64,000 bases of DNA from Setoptus koraiensis (GCA_048013815.1 CM106585.1:6138001-6202000), one strand, 5' to 3'; positions 1 to 11,780 are shown, counted from the stretch's first letter. Numbers and translations are program-made. Notes: generated by a model from the letters alone, not told the origin.

Positions 1-48
1 GCGAACAAGCGACCCAACAGCAACAGGTGAATCAAAGCAAGTGTCAAC

Positions 49-1263
49 ATGCAGCTTGTGCAACAACAACACTGCCTCCACATGCCCAGTCTGCCAATGG
101 GGCCCCAAACTCACCACCACCACCAACAACACCAACAGCAGCCGCAGCAGCAGCAGCTGAGCCAGCACAACTGCCACTATTCCATGTATGATTCTTACAG
201 TTATGATTTGAACGACACCTTCAGCGACATACTGAGCGCCCCCTCGACGCCCGAGCCCCCGTTCGAGCCGCTCGACGCGCGCCAGCAGCACCACCTGGCC
301 GCGTACGCGAGCACCATGGACACAATCACATCGATGGGCGCTGGCCCCAACGCCGCAAGCGTCACACACGTCACAAATATGAGCGCAAGTATCGCCACGA
401 ACCCAAACGCAAGTATCACGCCAAACATGCACGCGAACGCGACCAACTCGAACCCGAACATGACGAATTCGAACATGACGAATTCGAACATGACGAATTC
501 GAACATGACGAACTCGAACATGACGAACTCGAACATGACGAACTCGAACGCAAATACGGACACGAAAATGATGCAGCAGCAGCAGCAGTACCTGTGGCAG
601 CCGCTGTCGCCGCCGGAATCGTCGCACTACGGCGAGGCCTCGCCCGGCTCCAGCTACTCGGTGGCCACGCCGGCCTCGTGCTATTGGTCGACGTCGCCCT
701 CGCCACCCATGAACGCGTCGCCGTCGTCGTGCCTGTCGTCGTCGTCGTCGGCGCCCCCCACAGCCGCCAACACGCCATTGCATCATCAGAATCAGCAGCA
801 TCAGCATCTCCATCAACAGCACCAACACCAACAACAACAACCACAGCACCAACAACAACACCATCAACACCAACACCAACAGCAACCTGTCCTACCCACC
901 AGCACGCACCACCGGTCGTCGCCCATTCACCTGTGGGAATTTCTCAAAGAGCTGCTCCAGCAGCAGCAGCTCCAAAACAACAACAACCTAACAACCGCCG
1001 TGACCGACAGCGACGCGCACCAGCACAGCCAAAGCAACCAAACTGTCACCATCATCAGGTGGCTCGACAGACAAAAGGGCGTCTTCAAGATCGAGGACTC
1101 GGTGAAAGTGGCCAAGCTGTGGGGCAAGCGCAAGAACAAGCCCAAGATGAATTACGACAAGCTAAGTCGCTCGATAAGGCAATATTACAAGAAGGGCATC
1201 ATGAAGAAGACAGACCGATCTCAGCGCCTCGTCTATCAGTTTTGTCCGGCCTACTGCCAATAG
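49..1263 (+). CDS. Ets98B: SPDEF/Ets98B-type ETS transcription factor
   Basis: A 404-residue ORF with an ATG start. The C terminus is an ETS DNA-binding domain (about residues 293-404). It opens with IHLWEFLKELL, continues with IRWLDRQKGVFKIEDSVKVA and LWGKRKNKPKMNYDKLSRSI, and ends in RLVYQF close to the stop, as SPDEF/PDEF proteins do. LSRSIRQYYKKGI in the recognition helix is the SPDEF/Ets4 signature, whereas most ETS factors have LSRALRYYY. The N-terminal 290 residues are His/Gln/Ser/Asn-rich, with a six-fold NMTNS repeat (residues 137-166) and a possible activation segment near YDLNDTFSDIL. Known role of the family: nuclear regulator binding GGA-core sites. No Pointed domain is visible in this exon, and upstream exons may lie outside the window. 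Oddity: about 23 extra polar residues sit between helix 1 and the first strand of the ETS fold. Family call is secure; exact orthology is inferred. Confidence 0.9.
   Translation: MQLVQQQHCLHMPSLPMGPQTHHHHQQHQQQPQQQQLSQHNCHYSMYDSYSYDLNDTFSDILSAPSTPEPPFEPLDARQQHHLAAYASTMDTITSMGAGPNAASVTHVTNMSASIATNPNASITPNMHANATNSNPNMTNSNMTNSNMTNSNMTNSNMTNSNMTNSNANTDTKMMQQQQQYLWQPLSPPESSHYGEASPGSSYSVATPASCYWSTSPSPPMNASPSSCLSSSSSAPPTAANTPLHHQNQQHQHLHQQHQHQQQQPQHQQQHHQHQHQQQPVLPTSTHHRSSPIHLWEFLKELLQQQQLQNNNNLTTAVTDSDAHQHSQSNQTVTIIRWLDRQKGVFKIEDSVKVAKLWGKRKNKPKMNYDKLSRSIRQYYKKGIMKKTDRSQRLVYQFCPAYCQ
457..546 (+). repeat. 15-bp coding tandem repeat (NMTNS)6
   Basis: Six perfect-length 15-bp units read AACATGACGAATTCG (first three) and AACATGACGAACTCG (last three). 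The third-position split suggests two rounds of triplication. They encode NMTNS repeats in the N-terminal part of the ETS protein. Confidence 0.95.
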
Positions 1264-3470
1264 CCGATGCCGACACCACCACTCAAGGTACGTATCACAA
1301 ATTGCAATTTGCAGAGCCACTTGCCTATGCTGATTTTCCTATGCTGGCCAGATATTTCGTTTCGTCAGAAATTTCATGTAACAGCGGCACAATGTTGGAC
1401 GAAACGTTTCGCCGGAGAGAGAATTCACCATGTTGCATGACGATGAATTCTTTTTTCATTGTCGAAATTGATTATTGGTTAGCGGCTGTACAGGGTGTCG
1501 CGCCGACAGTGGATCGCCTGTGCCGCTGTCGGGCGCGCATTCGGCGCATTCGGCGCATTTGGCGCATTTGGCGCAACTTGTTGCGCGCACCGAGCGCACC
1601 GAACCGGGCGGCCGAACGCTGTGCGCGCAACAAGTCGACCAAACTGGCGCAACGGCCTGTACACGCGCCAGCACGAGATAATGGAGCGACCAGCGAAGCG
1701 CCAGACAATTCTGGCGGCGCTCCCAGCATTCTGGCCACTTCTGGCCGGCGCTGGTCAGCGTGCCTGTGCGTTCGGGGGCAGCGAGAAGCCGAAAGAAAGG
1801 CCAGCGAACGCCGAGAGAAGCCGAAAGAACGGCCAGCGAACGCCGAGAGAACGAGAGAACGGCCAGCGAACGAGAGAATAACGAGCGAGCGAGAGATGAG
1901 CGGAGAAAGTAATAATAATGATAATAATCGAAATGATGTTCCCTTGTTGTTGCTGCTCTGTAACAAATCGACCAGTCAAGGTCACCGACAGCCCGACAAC
2001 AGCAGCAACAACAGCAGCAACAACAGCAGCAACAACAACAGCAACAACGGCAGCGGCAGCGCCGGCGACACGACCAGCGCCAGAGATTAGCCAGTCGGTC
2101 GTCATGACGCTGCGAGTTGGCAGCGGCGATAATCGCTGCTGCCGCCGCCGCTTCGAAAATAATAATGATGATGCTGATGATGTTCGCGCGAACGCCTTCT
2201 TGTTGGGACTTGTGTTCGGACCTGTTGTTGTTGTTGCTCGGACAAATCGACTGGCGAAGGTCAGCGCGGCAACAGGTGGAGAAGCCGCGCGGAGCCGCCG
2301 AACGCGAGCCAGCGAGAGCCAGCGAGAAGGAGCGAAAAGAAGCCAAGAGAAGCCAAGAGAAGAAGCGAAAAGAAGCGAAAAGAGAAGCCAACTTTCTCCT
2401 GTTTTCGGGCTGCTACTTGAGCTGCGGCCGCCGCCAAAGCCACTCGTCGTCGTCGTTGCGAACAACAGCAATTATTATTCTCCACGGCAGCGCCAGCAGC
2501 AGCTTCTTTTTACATTCTTTTACAGCTAATCTCAGCACATTCGGCCACTCTCATGGGCCATTTACATTCGGTGTCTCTCTCTCTCTCTCGCTCGTTTTAT
2601 CTGGCTGCAACCTGCATCACTTGTTAGTAACGCCACTTACACTGCTGCCGCCGTCGCCGTAGCTGCCGCGTCGTTCGCAAATTGAACAAGACATGCAATG
2701 AATGATGATTATCTGTTGTTGTTGTTGTTGTTTTCATGTTAATTTTATGCCATGTTAGCAATCAAAACGAACAACAACGATGAGCACACAAGATAAAAGA
2801 TGAAATCATAATTATCATCATTGGTCATTTTGTCTGCCGACGGGCCGAGTTCATTGTGCCGCTGCCCCTTATCGGACACTCGCATCTCTCACGGGCCTTT
2901 CCCACCATCGGGCACCGCCGAGCACCACCGAGCACCACCGAGCATCATCGGGCACCGTCGAGCACCGTCGGGCACCACCGAGCGCTTGCTAGTAGCAAGC
3001 TGTCCGGTGCGGTGCATCGTATGGTGCACGAGTCACTGAGCCGCGCCCAAGCTGAATGACTCTATCAGCTGATTGTTATCTAACCAGCCGGTATTGCATT
3101 GTTTGCACACACACACACACACAATTGTCAGCTCAATGGGGGCTCCCGCGGCGAGGCTCCCGCAGCGCTCATTACAAGTGGCATCACTGGTCACTTGGCG
3201 TAATCAAATCATCACCCTGGCGGTGTCAGCAGTGCGCCTGTTGTGCGCAAACAAAGGAACGAGCCCGATTAGTTACTCACTGACACTGGCCACTGACCAC
3301 TGGCCACAACAGCTGACCATTGACATTCGGCAGACTGCCGAATACGACACATACATAGATAGACAGTGAGTCCAGGTCTGTTTTGGCCCACCGGCCAGCT
3401 GATGACGGGCGTTCTGACCAGTAACTTGTCAGTGACAAGTGGGGGCGCTCGCTCAGCTGATCGTTGCCCA

Positions 3471-3540
3471 GCTGATTGGCTCAAATGACAGTTGCTCGGC
3501 TGATTGGCTCAAGTGACAGTTGCTCGGCTGATTGGCTCAG
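3471..3540. repeat. 28-bp tandem repeat, 2.5 copies
   Basis: The unit begins GCTGATTGGCTCAA. Copies start at 3471, 3499 and 3527 (partial), with one substitution between the first two. Each unit carries ATTGG, the reverse of a CCAAT box. Confidence 0.9.
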
Positions 3541-5088
3541 CTGGCAGACAGGGGCAAACGGCGGAGGCCCGCTCATCGAACTGGCACTTGTGTCAATTTT
3601 GGCGTCGAACGCCGAGTGGGCCAACAAGGGCGCCAGTTGCGCAACAGACAGGCAGCCCGTGTCAGTGCAACAACAGCAACAGCAACAACAACAGCAGCAA
3701 CAGCGACAAGCAACAGCTACAGGTAGTTGCGGTGGCGACCGCGCAAACTGGCCGTCGAGGCAACGAGGCGACCGCTGGCGCCAGCGAGCCGCTCCGGCCG
3801 GCAGCACATAGCAGACAGATAGCCAATGGCATTTCGTTTGGCAGGCATTAATTATCGGTGCGGCGCTACCGGCCCGCGCCTATGCACTGCTCATGTATTC
3901 TCACATGTTATTATGTATGCGTCGGTCAGTTGGCGTAATTATATAACACCAAGAAGCCGAGCGATATCGAGCGAACAAGGTTGCGCTCGACGCGACTTGG
4001 GCCATTGCGGCGATTTCGGCCAGTTCGGCCAGTTCGGCGATTGCGGCGATTCGGCGATTGCGGCGATTCGGCGATTGACACACAATAATGCGCGTACACC
4101 GACCGTCTATACGTACTGACCACTCTCATTTTTTTATCATATGTTCATATCGAAACAGGTCTCTATCTCTGGCCGATACAACAACGCGAATTACGACAGG
4201 AGGAAAACAAATTAATGAGACACACACACAATGATTGTTAATGGCGCACAATGGAACGCGGATGGTTTGCTGGTCGCCGGTCGCTCGTTGGCGGCATCGG
4301 GCCGGCAGCGCGCACTGACCACTGGTCAAGTGCGTGCCAAGGTATAACTAATTATAATTATTCTCTCTCTCTCTAGGTGTACGTGAGATGCAGCGAGAAC
4401 AGGTATGCAGAACAGTGAGCGGCAATGCAACAGGTGACTGTGGTAGCAGTACAACAGGTAGTGGCAGCGGTCGTACCGATTGGACGGACGACACACACGG
4501 GGGGACCACGCCAATGGACAAAGAGTAGCGGACAAAAAGAAAGTGACCAGTGGCGCCACAAACGGCCACCAACGGCCAGACAAACACAACAGCGTAGGGC
4601 TGCACCTCATATTCAAGCCAACTCATAACAGGCCCAAAACAGTTTTGTTGTGCTGGTATGCCCTATATACCTATATAACGCTTTATAACGCTTTATAAGG
4701 GCCAGGTGAGCCGGGCCATTATTGCATAATAGACAATGATAATTTGTAACGGCGTTGTAGCGGGCCACACCAGCGGCCTTTATGCGACGGTATGCGAGTT
4801 GCAGTCTGTATTTTGGCAAAATAATTTTGCTGTATATGTAAGTTGCAGATTGTTGCGCGGGCCGATATTCACGCGTGAATATGGCCGCTCATCGTGCCAT
4901 GATGATCATGGTGGCGATGGGAGCGAGTCGGACACCAGGGGAGACGGGGAAGCGGAGAAAGGGAGAGGCGAGAATTGAACTTGAAACCGATCGGATTTGC
5001 AATCGGAGCGTGATCTAAATCGAGCGCTGGCAAGCTTGTGCAAACTTGTTTCACTCTGGCTGGTTGCTGGATGCACTTGTTGCAGTGC

Positions 5089-5090
<2 letters not shown>

Positions 5091-5154
<64 letters not shown>
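5091..5154. repeat. (GT)n microsatellite, about 32 units
   Basis: Uninterrupted GT dinucleotides, the longest pure dinucleotide tract in the window. Confidence 0.97.
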
Positions 5155-5155
<1 letters not shown>

Positions 5156-5500
5156 GCCAGATAGAGGCGAGCGACCATAAAAATAGACGCAAACAGCGAC
5201 AGCGAGCGAGAGAGAGAGAGAGGCTATAATTGGTTATGTTATTTCCGCATTAATTAGCCGAGTGGTGGCATCGGCGGTTGTCGTTGTTGTTTACCTTTGA
5301 GTGGTCGCATGCGTTAATGGATAAAGTATGACAACAACGACAACGACAGCGGCAACGACAACCACAACGACAACCGCAACCACAACCGCAACCACAACGA
5401 CAACAACCACAACCACAGGCGCAAAAGAGTGTGCGCCGATAAATAACTGGATCACCATTATTTGTGCTGGCCATATTTCACGAGTTGGCCGCCAGTTAGC

Positions 5501-8500
5501 GGTTGTTGCTCAAATTTCACCCGTTGCGTTATTTGAACACACTGGCGAGCGGCAGCGCCGTTATCCTGCTCTTGCCAGATGACATTAATTTATAACTGTG
5601 GTCTAGCCAGCCAACTGACACTACACAAACAAACAAACACACAGTATACTAATCTTGATTCGAGAAAAAGAAATCAATGTCACACACAAGTTGCACACCG
5701 TGCACAACACCAACAACAACGGCAACAGCAACAACTCGCTTGCCAGTGGCGCAACAAGAAGAAGTTGCTTTATTTAGAAAGATGTCGTTTTTATTATTCA
5801 AGATCATTCGCCAGATTCAATCTAGATTATCATGAAACGACTTCGTTCCTACAAACAGATATCTCATGAACACATACACACACACATTCAACCATTTGTA
5901 TACATTTTAACATGATTGATTTTGATATTCAGCCAGCGCAGACAGCATGCAGTGAGGTCTGCTGGCGGCATCGAGTTGTCGCTTGTGGCTCGCCTTTACC
6001 AACCAGCCAGTCAGCCAGCCTAAATCAAAGCGAGCCACTTTAGCAGATCACACAAATCTCAGGCGAGCTCTGACAAGCCGACTCGGCGACACGACAAGGG
6101 ACGAGATGAGACGAAAAGCGAAGAGATGAGAGAAGAACCAGCAAACGACGACGACGACGACGATGCACATGCCTAGACCGAGAAACAGCAGTGGTAATTG
6201 TAATAATTAACCGTTTGTTTATATCCATTTAGCTATTTTCATCTAGCTTCATGCATATCACCTACTGGAAACTAACCCACAATCTATTTATTTAACACAT
6301 TGCTATTTATCCTAATTCGTTAAAAGCCAGCCAGTCTGTCAGCCAGCCAGCCGACCGACCAGCAATATGAGCTGGTAGTCGCAACTGCCACAACGCACAC
6401 ACTATCACTATGACAGTATCACCATGATAGTATCACCATGATAGTATCACACAACTTGTATCGCCAATCCATTAATCTATAAATTAATTTATTAATTTCT
6501 CTGACACGCCACACACTGCTATCAAACTTGCAAACTTTCAAACTGCTAAACTCAAATCTATCCATCTGACATTATTCCATCTGCTATCTGTGTGTTCGTG
6601 TTTTGTTCATTATTCATTATCAACTTTCACACTCCAGCACAATAACCAACAACAACAACAACCACAACAACAAATAGCTTCTTCTCAACGATATTTGTCT
6701 CAATGTCGTTGCCCGTACATGTGCACCATCTTTCCATACCAACCAAAACAATTGTCTCTCCGTCTCTCGCTCTCTCTCTCTGCCTCTTTATCTGTTTGTC
6801 ACACTCACCCAACTCACGGCAATCAAATCAATTGCCTACCACCATTGAACAACACTGTCTCCAATTGTTGTTCAACCAATCCGCTTGCCAGCCTATAAAT
6901 TGATTAACGGGCTCAACGGGATCATGTAATGCTGCAACTTCCTATTACATGCACCGTTACCACTACTGTAACGGTAAATTTAAAACGATGTGTGTGTTTA
7001 GAATCGCTATGCATCGTCGTGATGCTCGTGGTCGAGCAATCAACGATTGTTTGTTTTCATAACAAACCTATTCACTTTACCCTACAAAGATTCAGCTGTT
7101 GAGTTCTTGATGATAGAGACACCTTCATCGAGCGATACTAATGAGATATCATACTGATTGATTATTATTGAAACACAATTACCATGCCTACTGCAGCTTG
7201 ACACTATTACAGTTAATTGTGTCTAGTTTCATATCTGATTTGTCAAATTCAGACATATTAGTGTCACACGAATGGATGCCATAAACGGCGACCCACTTTT
7301 TGATACCATGGATTCCCATTGAACACAACATAAGTGAATTGACACTGACTGTCGTCTTGATGCCCATTCAGCCAACCAGCGTCTAGCCTGACTCATCCGC
7401 AAACTAGGGCTACCAATCAAACGAAACGGTGGTCAACTGGTCAAGCACGCCAAGTGTGGCTGTCGTAAAATAGATAACTATACTCAGTTATTGCCCGTTA
7501 TTCCGTTGACACACTTAACTGACCGGAGCTAGTAACCGTTAACCGTTAGCATCATATTCACAATGTGCACACTATGTGAACGACAAACATGCCAGCCCAT
7601 ATATCACAAACAACAAATTATGTCAACAACTGGATAAACAACAACTCGGCTATATCACAAACAACAAGTTTAGTCAGCAACGACATTAGGAACATGGGCC
7701 AACACTAAACGTTCTACATAATAATTAGTCATATGCACTGGGCAGTTGGTCACCAATTTGTTTCAATCTTATCGTCAGTCACATAACTCTCTAGTATCAA
7801 TCGATCGGTTGCTCAATCTCTTGTTCCTTTTCACTGTCTTTACGGGTGAATTTCCTAACATATATCAATGATATATTTCTCGATCAGTCATTAGCTCGTC
7901 GGAGCAAAATGACTGCCCTTCTATGAAGGGACTGAAACAATCGCATAAACACACACACACACAGGAAGCTTATTTATACAGACGTTATTACGTAATACCT
8001 GTTCCATGGATGTAAACATGTACATATGTCAAAGTCTTCGAGGGTGAAATTCCAAACATATATCTATGGTAAACATGTACATGTCCAATATAAATAGATA
8101 GGAAAGTTATATCACAATGGCCAGACGAATACGAGAATCAAGCGTCCAGAATGCATGATTGTTCACTACTCAATATACAATATTATCAACACCATGCTCA
8201 CATAACGGAATCTTGGAATATCCAATCAAAATAGCAGTGACAGACGTCGGTCTCTCAAATAATTATCAATCAAAGATCAGATCGAACAAAGCATCACTTA
8301 CATATAGACGAGTGTGTGAAAATGCATATATTTAATAAAATTGTTTATTATTTTTGATATTGTGATTATCCAAATATTAATAATATCATAAACCTAAATC
8401 CTCTCTTGACATAATTAACATACCTAGACACCGATTAACTCAGGAGTAGTGTGATATCTAGTATAGACAATAACTCGCTTTTGTTTAACAAACTGATTCT

Positions 8501-8687
8501 ATTTGAATCTATCGTTCGGCTTCTTTCATTTCATCATAATAAACGACTAAGATTGTTTCAACCTCCTTAGTTGATGATTATGCGCAGGTGCCTAGTAGTG
8601 AAACAATAATTTAATGATATTCATTTATTATAATTATTATTGATTTTTATATATCCATATATATTTATATGTATATATATTAGCTTA
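5501..8687. other. AT-richer gene-free region
   Basis: No credible coding exon was seen. It holds CA-rich and CAACAA stretches, a 14-bp AGTATCACCATGAT tandem repeat (about 6402-6450), and an internally repeated GGGTGAAATTCC...ACATATATC motif (about 7846 and 8043). A stretch at about 7880-8300 resembles the tail and downstream flank of the dehydrogenase pseudogene at 13.2 kb. AATAAA for the gene at 8.7-11.3 kb reads on the minus strand at 8624-8629. Confidence 0.6.
7880..8300 (+). pseudogene. Relic of SDR pseudogene tail and flank (copy A)
   Basis: Around 7888-7930 one frame reads SEQNDCPSMKG, resembling the C-terminal FLASDEAS-type segment of short-chain dehydrogenases and the LASDDCSTIK segment of the pseudogene at 13.9 kb. 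Downstream, TTACGTAATACCTGTTC...GGATGTAAACATG, then GGAAAGTTATATCACAATGG, GATTGTTCACTACTCAA and GGTCTCTCAAAT match, with divergence, segments after the pseudogene at 13.98-14.2 kb and at 16.94-17.08 kb. Read as an old decayed duplicate; boundaries are approximate. Confidence 0.45.
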
Positions 8688-11291
8688 TCAACGACTTTGA
8701 TCCGGCCTTTGGTTATTAAATCTCCTAGTATCACTTCTATAGAAAACTCTACTGAAAACTGGCCTATCTTTCTGCTGAATGTTAGGCCGCTCGCCCAAAG
8801 GCGCAACTTGATTATAGTGCGACTTCGAATGTTGCGAGTTGTGATTTAGAAGCGGAGCCCCATTTGAATATGAATTTGATGACTGTGATGCGTTCTGAAG
8901 CGATGATGGTGGCTGCCCTATCCGTTCTCTGACTTCAGGTGGAACATCAATAACTATATGCTTCCTTTCAGGCATAGGTCTTACCATGGGCGCTACAGAT
9001 GATGATATATTGTCTTTCTGTTGGTGCGATCGCATTGGTTGCATCTTTTGTTGATGCAAATGATGATGAAGAGGTTGTTGTTGCTGAAATGGTTGCATTT
9101 GTTTAAGATGTTGCAATTGTAGCGGCTGTTGTCGCAAATGTTGTAATGGTTGCTGCTGATGGGGTCTCTGATTTTGATGATGGGGTTGATGATAGGACTG
9201 CTGGTTGGCTTGTTGGAGCGGTTTTGGGTGCAACTGGGGTTGATGATAGGTTTGCTGATTGGCTTGATGAAACGGCTTTTGGTGCATCTGGGGCTGTTGG
9301 TGTCGTGGTTGATGTGGATGCGGTTTCTGTAGTAATTGGAGCTGTTGTTGAGCCTGTGGTTGATGATGATGTTTCTGCTGTAAATGTAGCTGAGATTGTG
9401 GTTGCAGTTGTATCTGTGGTTGTGATTGTGGTTTTGATTGCAATTGTGGCTGCGACTGTGGTTGTGGTGTCGATTGAGGTTGTGGTGGTGATTGTGGTTT
9501 TGGTTCCAGTTGTGATAGTGGCTGAGATTGAGGCTGAGATTGAGTTTGAGATTTAGACTGTGATTGAGATTGTGTTTGAGTTTGTGACGGTAGTTGCGGT
9601 TGAGACTGCTGATGACGTGGTTGATGTTGATGCGGTTTCTGTTGTAATTGTAATTGTGGCTGTGATTGAGGGTGTAGTTGTGATGGGGCCTGTGGTAGTA
9701 GCTGGGGTTTAGATAGTGGTTGCAATTGGGGCTGCGACTGTGGTTTGGGCTGCGATATTGGTTGTGAAATAGGTGGTGATTTAGATTGTGATGAAGGTTG
9801 TGATGATGGTTGTGATGATGGTTGTGATGATGGTTGTGATGATGGTTGTGATGATGGTTGTGATGGTAGTTGTGATGGTGGTTGTGATAGTGGTTTGGGC
9901 TGTGATATGGGTTGTGATTGTGTCTTGAGTTGCGATTGGGCCGGTGACTGGGTTAGCGGTTGCAGTTGGGTTTGTGATTGTGATAGTGGTTGGGGCTGTG
10001 TTTGTGGTTGGGGCTGTGATTGTTGTTGGGGCTGTGATTGTTGTTGGGGCTGTGATTGTTGTTGGGGCTGTGATTGTTGTTGGGGCTGTGATTGTTGTTG
10101 GGGTTGTGTTTGTGCTTGGGGCTGTGATTGTTGTTGGGGTTGTGAGTGTTGTTGTGGTTGTGGTAGTGATTGGGACTGTTGTTGCGATGAACTAGGCTGC
10201 GTTTCCTCCTCATCATCACTGAATTGCAGTTTAGCATCATAATCTATGCGTATTCGACCTGTGGCCCATTTGTTCTGCTTACTGATTCTCTCCAAGCCTT
10301 CAATTTCCCTATCAGTCAGTATGGGAACCTGAGTCGTTATGATCCTACGAGCCATGGCTGAAGCCGATGTCGCAGAGGAAGAGTTTGTGATAGGTCCCTG
10401 CTGTTGGGGCTGTTGTTTCTCTGGTTGCTCCGTATTCTGTTGTGTTGTATGCGGTTGCTGCTGCAAATTCCTATTGTATTGGTGTTGATCTTGTGCTGTG
10501 TGTTGAGATTGCTGCTGCTGCTGTTGATGATTTTGTTGAGGAAAATTACCCGAACTAGAGCTATGTATACTTCCACTGCTATTGCTATTGTGTAATTGAC
10601 GTTGCTGTGTTGGTGGTAGTAAGGGCGCAGTTAACAGAGCTTTATTATGAGCAGCTTGTTCCAAAGATTTTTGGATTTGCTCCTGTTGTAGTTGGTGTGG
10701 CGTTTTTCGTTGTGTGTGTGTTTCAGTCGCCGATGCAGATGGGGTCTGATTAGAACAATTAGACAGAGTGGATTGGGTTGTAGCTGTTTGTTTTTGTGAA
10801 GTTGTTTGTTGCTGAGAATCGTTATTGGTCTGATTATCTAGACTGATAGTTTTAAATTGATCTGTCAACGGTTGATGACGATTTTGCAATTTTCTATCTA
10901 ACAATTCATTGGCTCTGCTTTGTTGTAATTGTTCCGATTGAATTTGTGTCAGTGTTGGTAGTGCTTGTTGTTGCTCGACATGATTAGCATCAGAGTTATT
11001 GTTGTTATTGTTGTTGTGAACATTGTTGTTGTTGTTTGTAGTGTTGGTAGATGTGATGTTAGAGGAGGATATGTTGTTGTTTTTTTGGTTTGATGGAGCA
11101 TTGTTGTTGACATTGTTGACATTAGTGGCATTTGTTGGTAATCTTCTGTTAACTCCAACTTTTCCAAGAGCTTGTAGACCAACTTGGCGAGTGACATTTG
11201 TTTTTTCACTTTTATTACTAACTCCTTGATAGAAATTATTAATATTGATCGCGCTAAACTTTTTATTTTTTTCGCTTTTATTTCCTGACAT
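8688..11291 (-). CDS. PRRC2/nocte-like Gln/Pro-rich protein
   Basis: An 867-residue intronless ORF. The ATG at 11291 starts MSGNKSEK; six further codons upstream begin with TTG, so I prefer this start. Residues 10-50 (KFSAININNFYQGVS, then GLQALGKVGVNRRLP) match the conserved N terminus of PRRC2/BAT2 proteins and Drosophila nocte. A second conserved patch, near residues 320-355, reads PILTDREIEGLERI...IDYDAKLQFSDDEEE. The rest is low complexity: Asn/Thr-rich near the front, then about 350 residues of Gln/Pro/Ser repeats (SQPQQ, SQPSS), then His/Gln-rich sequence ending in RRFNNQRPDQSR. Known family members are large RNA-associated proteins linked to translation and stress granules, usually over 1500 residues, so this copy is short. 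Head of the family match is good; the rest is compositional. Confidence 0.7.
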   Translation of the reverse strand: MSGNKSEKNKKFSAININNFYQGVSNKSEKTNVTRQVGLQALGKVGVNRRLPTNATNVNNVNNNAPSNQKNNNISSSNITSTNTTNNNNNVHNNNNNNNSDANHVEQQQALPTLTQIQSEQLQQSRANELLDRKLQNRHQPLTDQFKTISLDNQTNNDSQQQTTSQKQTATTQSTLSNCSNQTPSASATETHTQRKTPHQLQQEQIQKSLEQAAHNKALLTAPLLPPTQQRQLHNSNSSGSIHSSSSGNFPQQNHQQQQQQSQHTAQDQHQYNRNLQQQPHTTQQNTEQPEKQQPQQQGPITNSSSATSASAMARRIITTQVPILTDREIEGLERISKQNKWATGRIRIDYDAKLQFSDDEEETQPSSSQQQSQSLPQPQQHSQPQQQSQPQAQTQPQQQSQPQQQSQPQQQSQPQQQSQPQQQSQPQPQTQPQPLSQSQTQLQPLTQSPAQSQLKTQSQPISQPKPLSQPPSQLPSQPSSQPSSQPSSQPSSQPSSQPSSQSKSPPISQPISQPKPQSQPQLQPLSKPQLLPQAPSQLHPQSQPQLQLQQKPHQHQPRHQQSQPQLPSQTQTQSQSQSKSQTQSQPQSQPLSQLEPKPQSPPQPQSTPQPQSQPQLQSKPQSQPQIQLQPQSQLHLQQKHHHQPQAQQQLQLLQKPHPHQPRHQQPQMHQKPFHQANQQTYHQPQLHPKPLQQANQQSYHQPHHQNQRPHQQQPLQHLRQQPLQLQHLKQMQPFQQQQPLHHHLHQQKMQPMRSHQQKDNISSSVAPMVRPMPERKHIVIDVPPEVRERIGQPPSSLQNASQSSNSYSNGAPLLNHNSQHSKSHYNQVAPLGERPNIQQKDRPVFSRVFYRSDTRRFNNQRPDQSR
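9780..10160 (-). repeat. Coding SQPSS / QSQPQQ repeat arrays
   Basis: Within the PRRC2-like gene, 12-bp units (read on + as GGTTGTGATGAT, about 9790-9870) encode QPSS repeats. An 18-bp unit (about 10015-10100) encodes QPQQQS repeats. Both look like recent slippage expansions. Confidence 0.85.
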
Positions 11292-11774
11292 GTTAATAAT
11301 GGTTCGCAATGTATAGAGATTTAATTGGTTTGTCCGTGTGTGTGTGTGTCCGTATCCGAATGTTATCCTTTGAATTCCCTTCCTTTACCTCGGATGTGTA
11401 TATATATATAAATATATATATATTGATAGATAAAGATATATGTATGTTTATATATATATGTATATATATATAAATATATATATAGATAAATGTGTCTAGG
11501 TATATAAATGAATGGTATTGTGTTAATGTAGAAATGCAAGATAATAATAATGATAAATGGTATAATAGTAATAATAATAATAACAATATTTGATACCAAT
11601 AATAATATTGGAGAATTCTAATAATTATACAAACAGTTCAAAACAGGCTATAGACGGAATCATCTGATGTTGTGCCGAAGAAAAGAAATTGCTGGTGCCT
11701 GTGCGCACACAGACGTGGCATGTTTGTGCTTGCTGTGCGTCTCTCTGCCCTGTCTAACAAGCAACTGCCCAGGC

Positions 11775-11780
11775 TATAAA
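11775..11780 (+). promoter_or_regulatory. Candidate TATA box
   Basis: GCTATAAAACAC with TATAAA at 11775-11780. A start site about 30 bases downstream would fall near 11805-11812, where TTCATC resembles an arthropod initiator. The product is unknown. Confidence 0.4.

Larger units (their letters stand above)
1264..5500. other. GC-rich gene-free region with short tandem repeats
   Basis: No ORF here looks like protein; long open frames follow repeat composition. Contents: 9-bp GCGCATTCG-type repeats (about 1535-1577); a GCCAGCGAACGCCGAGAGAA-type repeat (about 1795-1882); CAA/CAG runs (1996-2060, 3668-3716); GAGCACCACC-type repeats (about 2915-2985); a 28-bp tandem repeat (3471-3540); CGGCGATT-type 9-bp repeats (about 4007-4076); a long GT array (5091-5154); and a CAACCG/CAACGA array (5332-5418). 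Two CAACAGGTR sites lie at 4428 and 4452. It could be 3' UTR or regulatory DNA of the ETS gene; nothing in the sequence settles this. Confidence 0.7.

Noticed and set aside
1456-2391. 311-codon frame on - and overlapping frames on +
   Set aside because: Composition follows GCCAGCGAACGC and CAA/CAG repeats; the translation has long Cys and Ser/Arg runs.
9745-10242. Cys/Asp/Gly-rich frame on +
   Set aside because: It is the antisense of the Gln/Pro/Ser repeats of the PRRC2-like gene, where Q codons read as Cys in the opposite strand frame.
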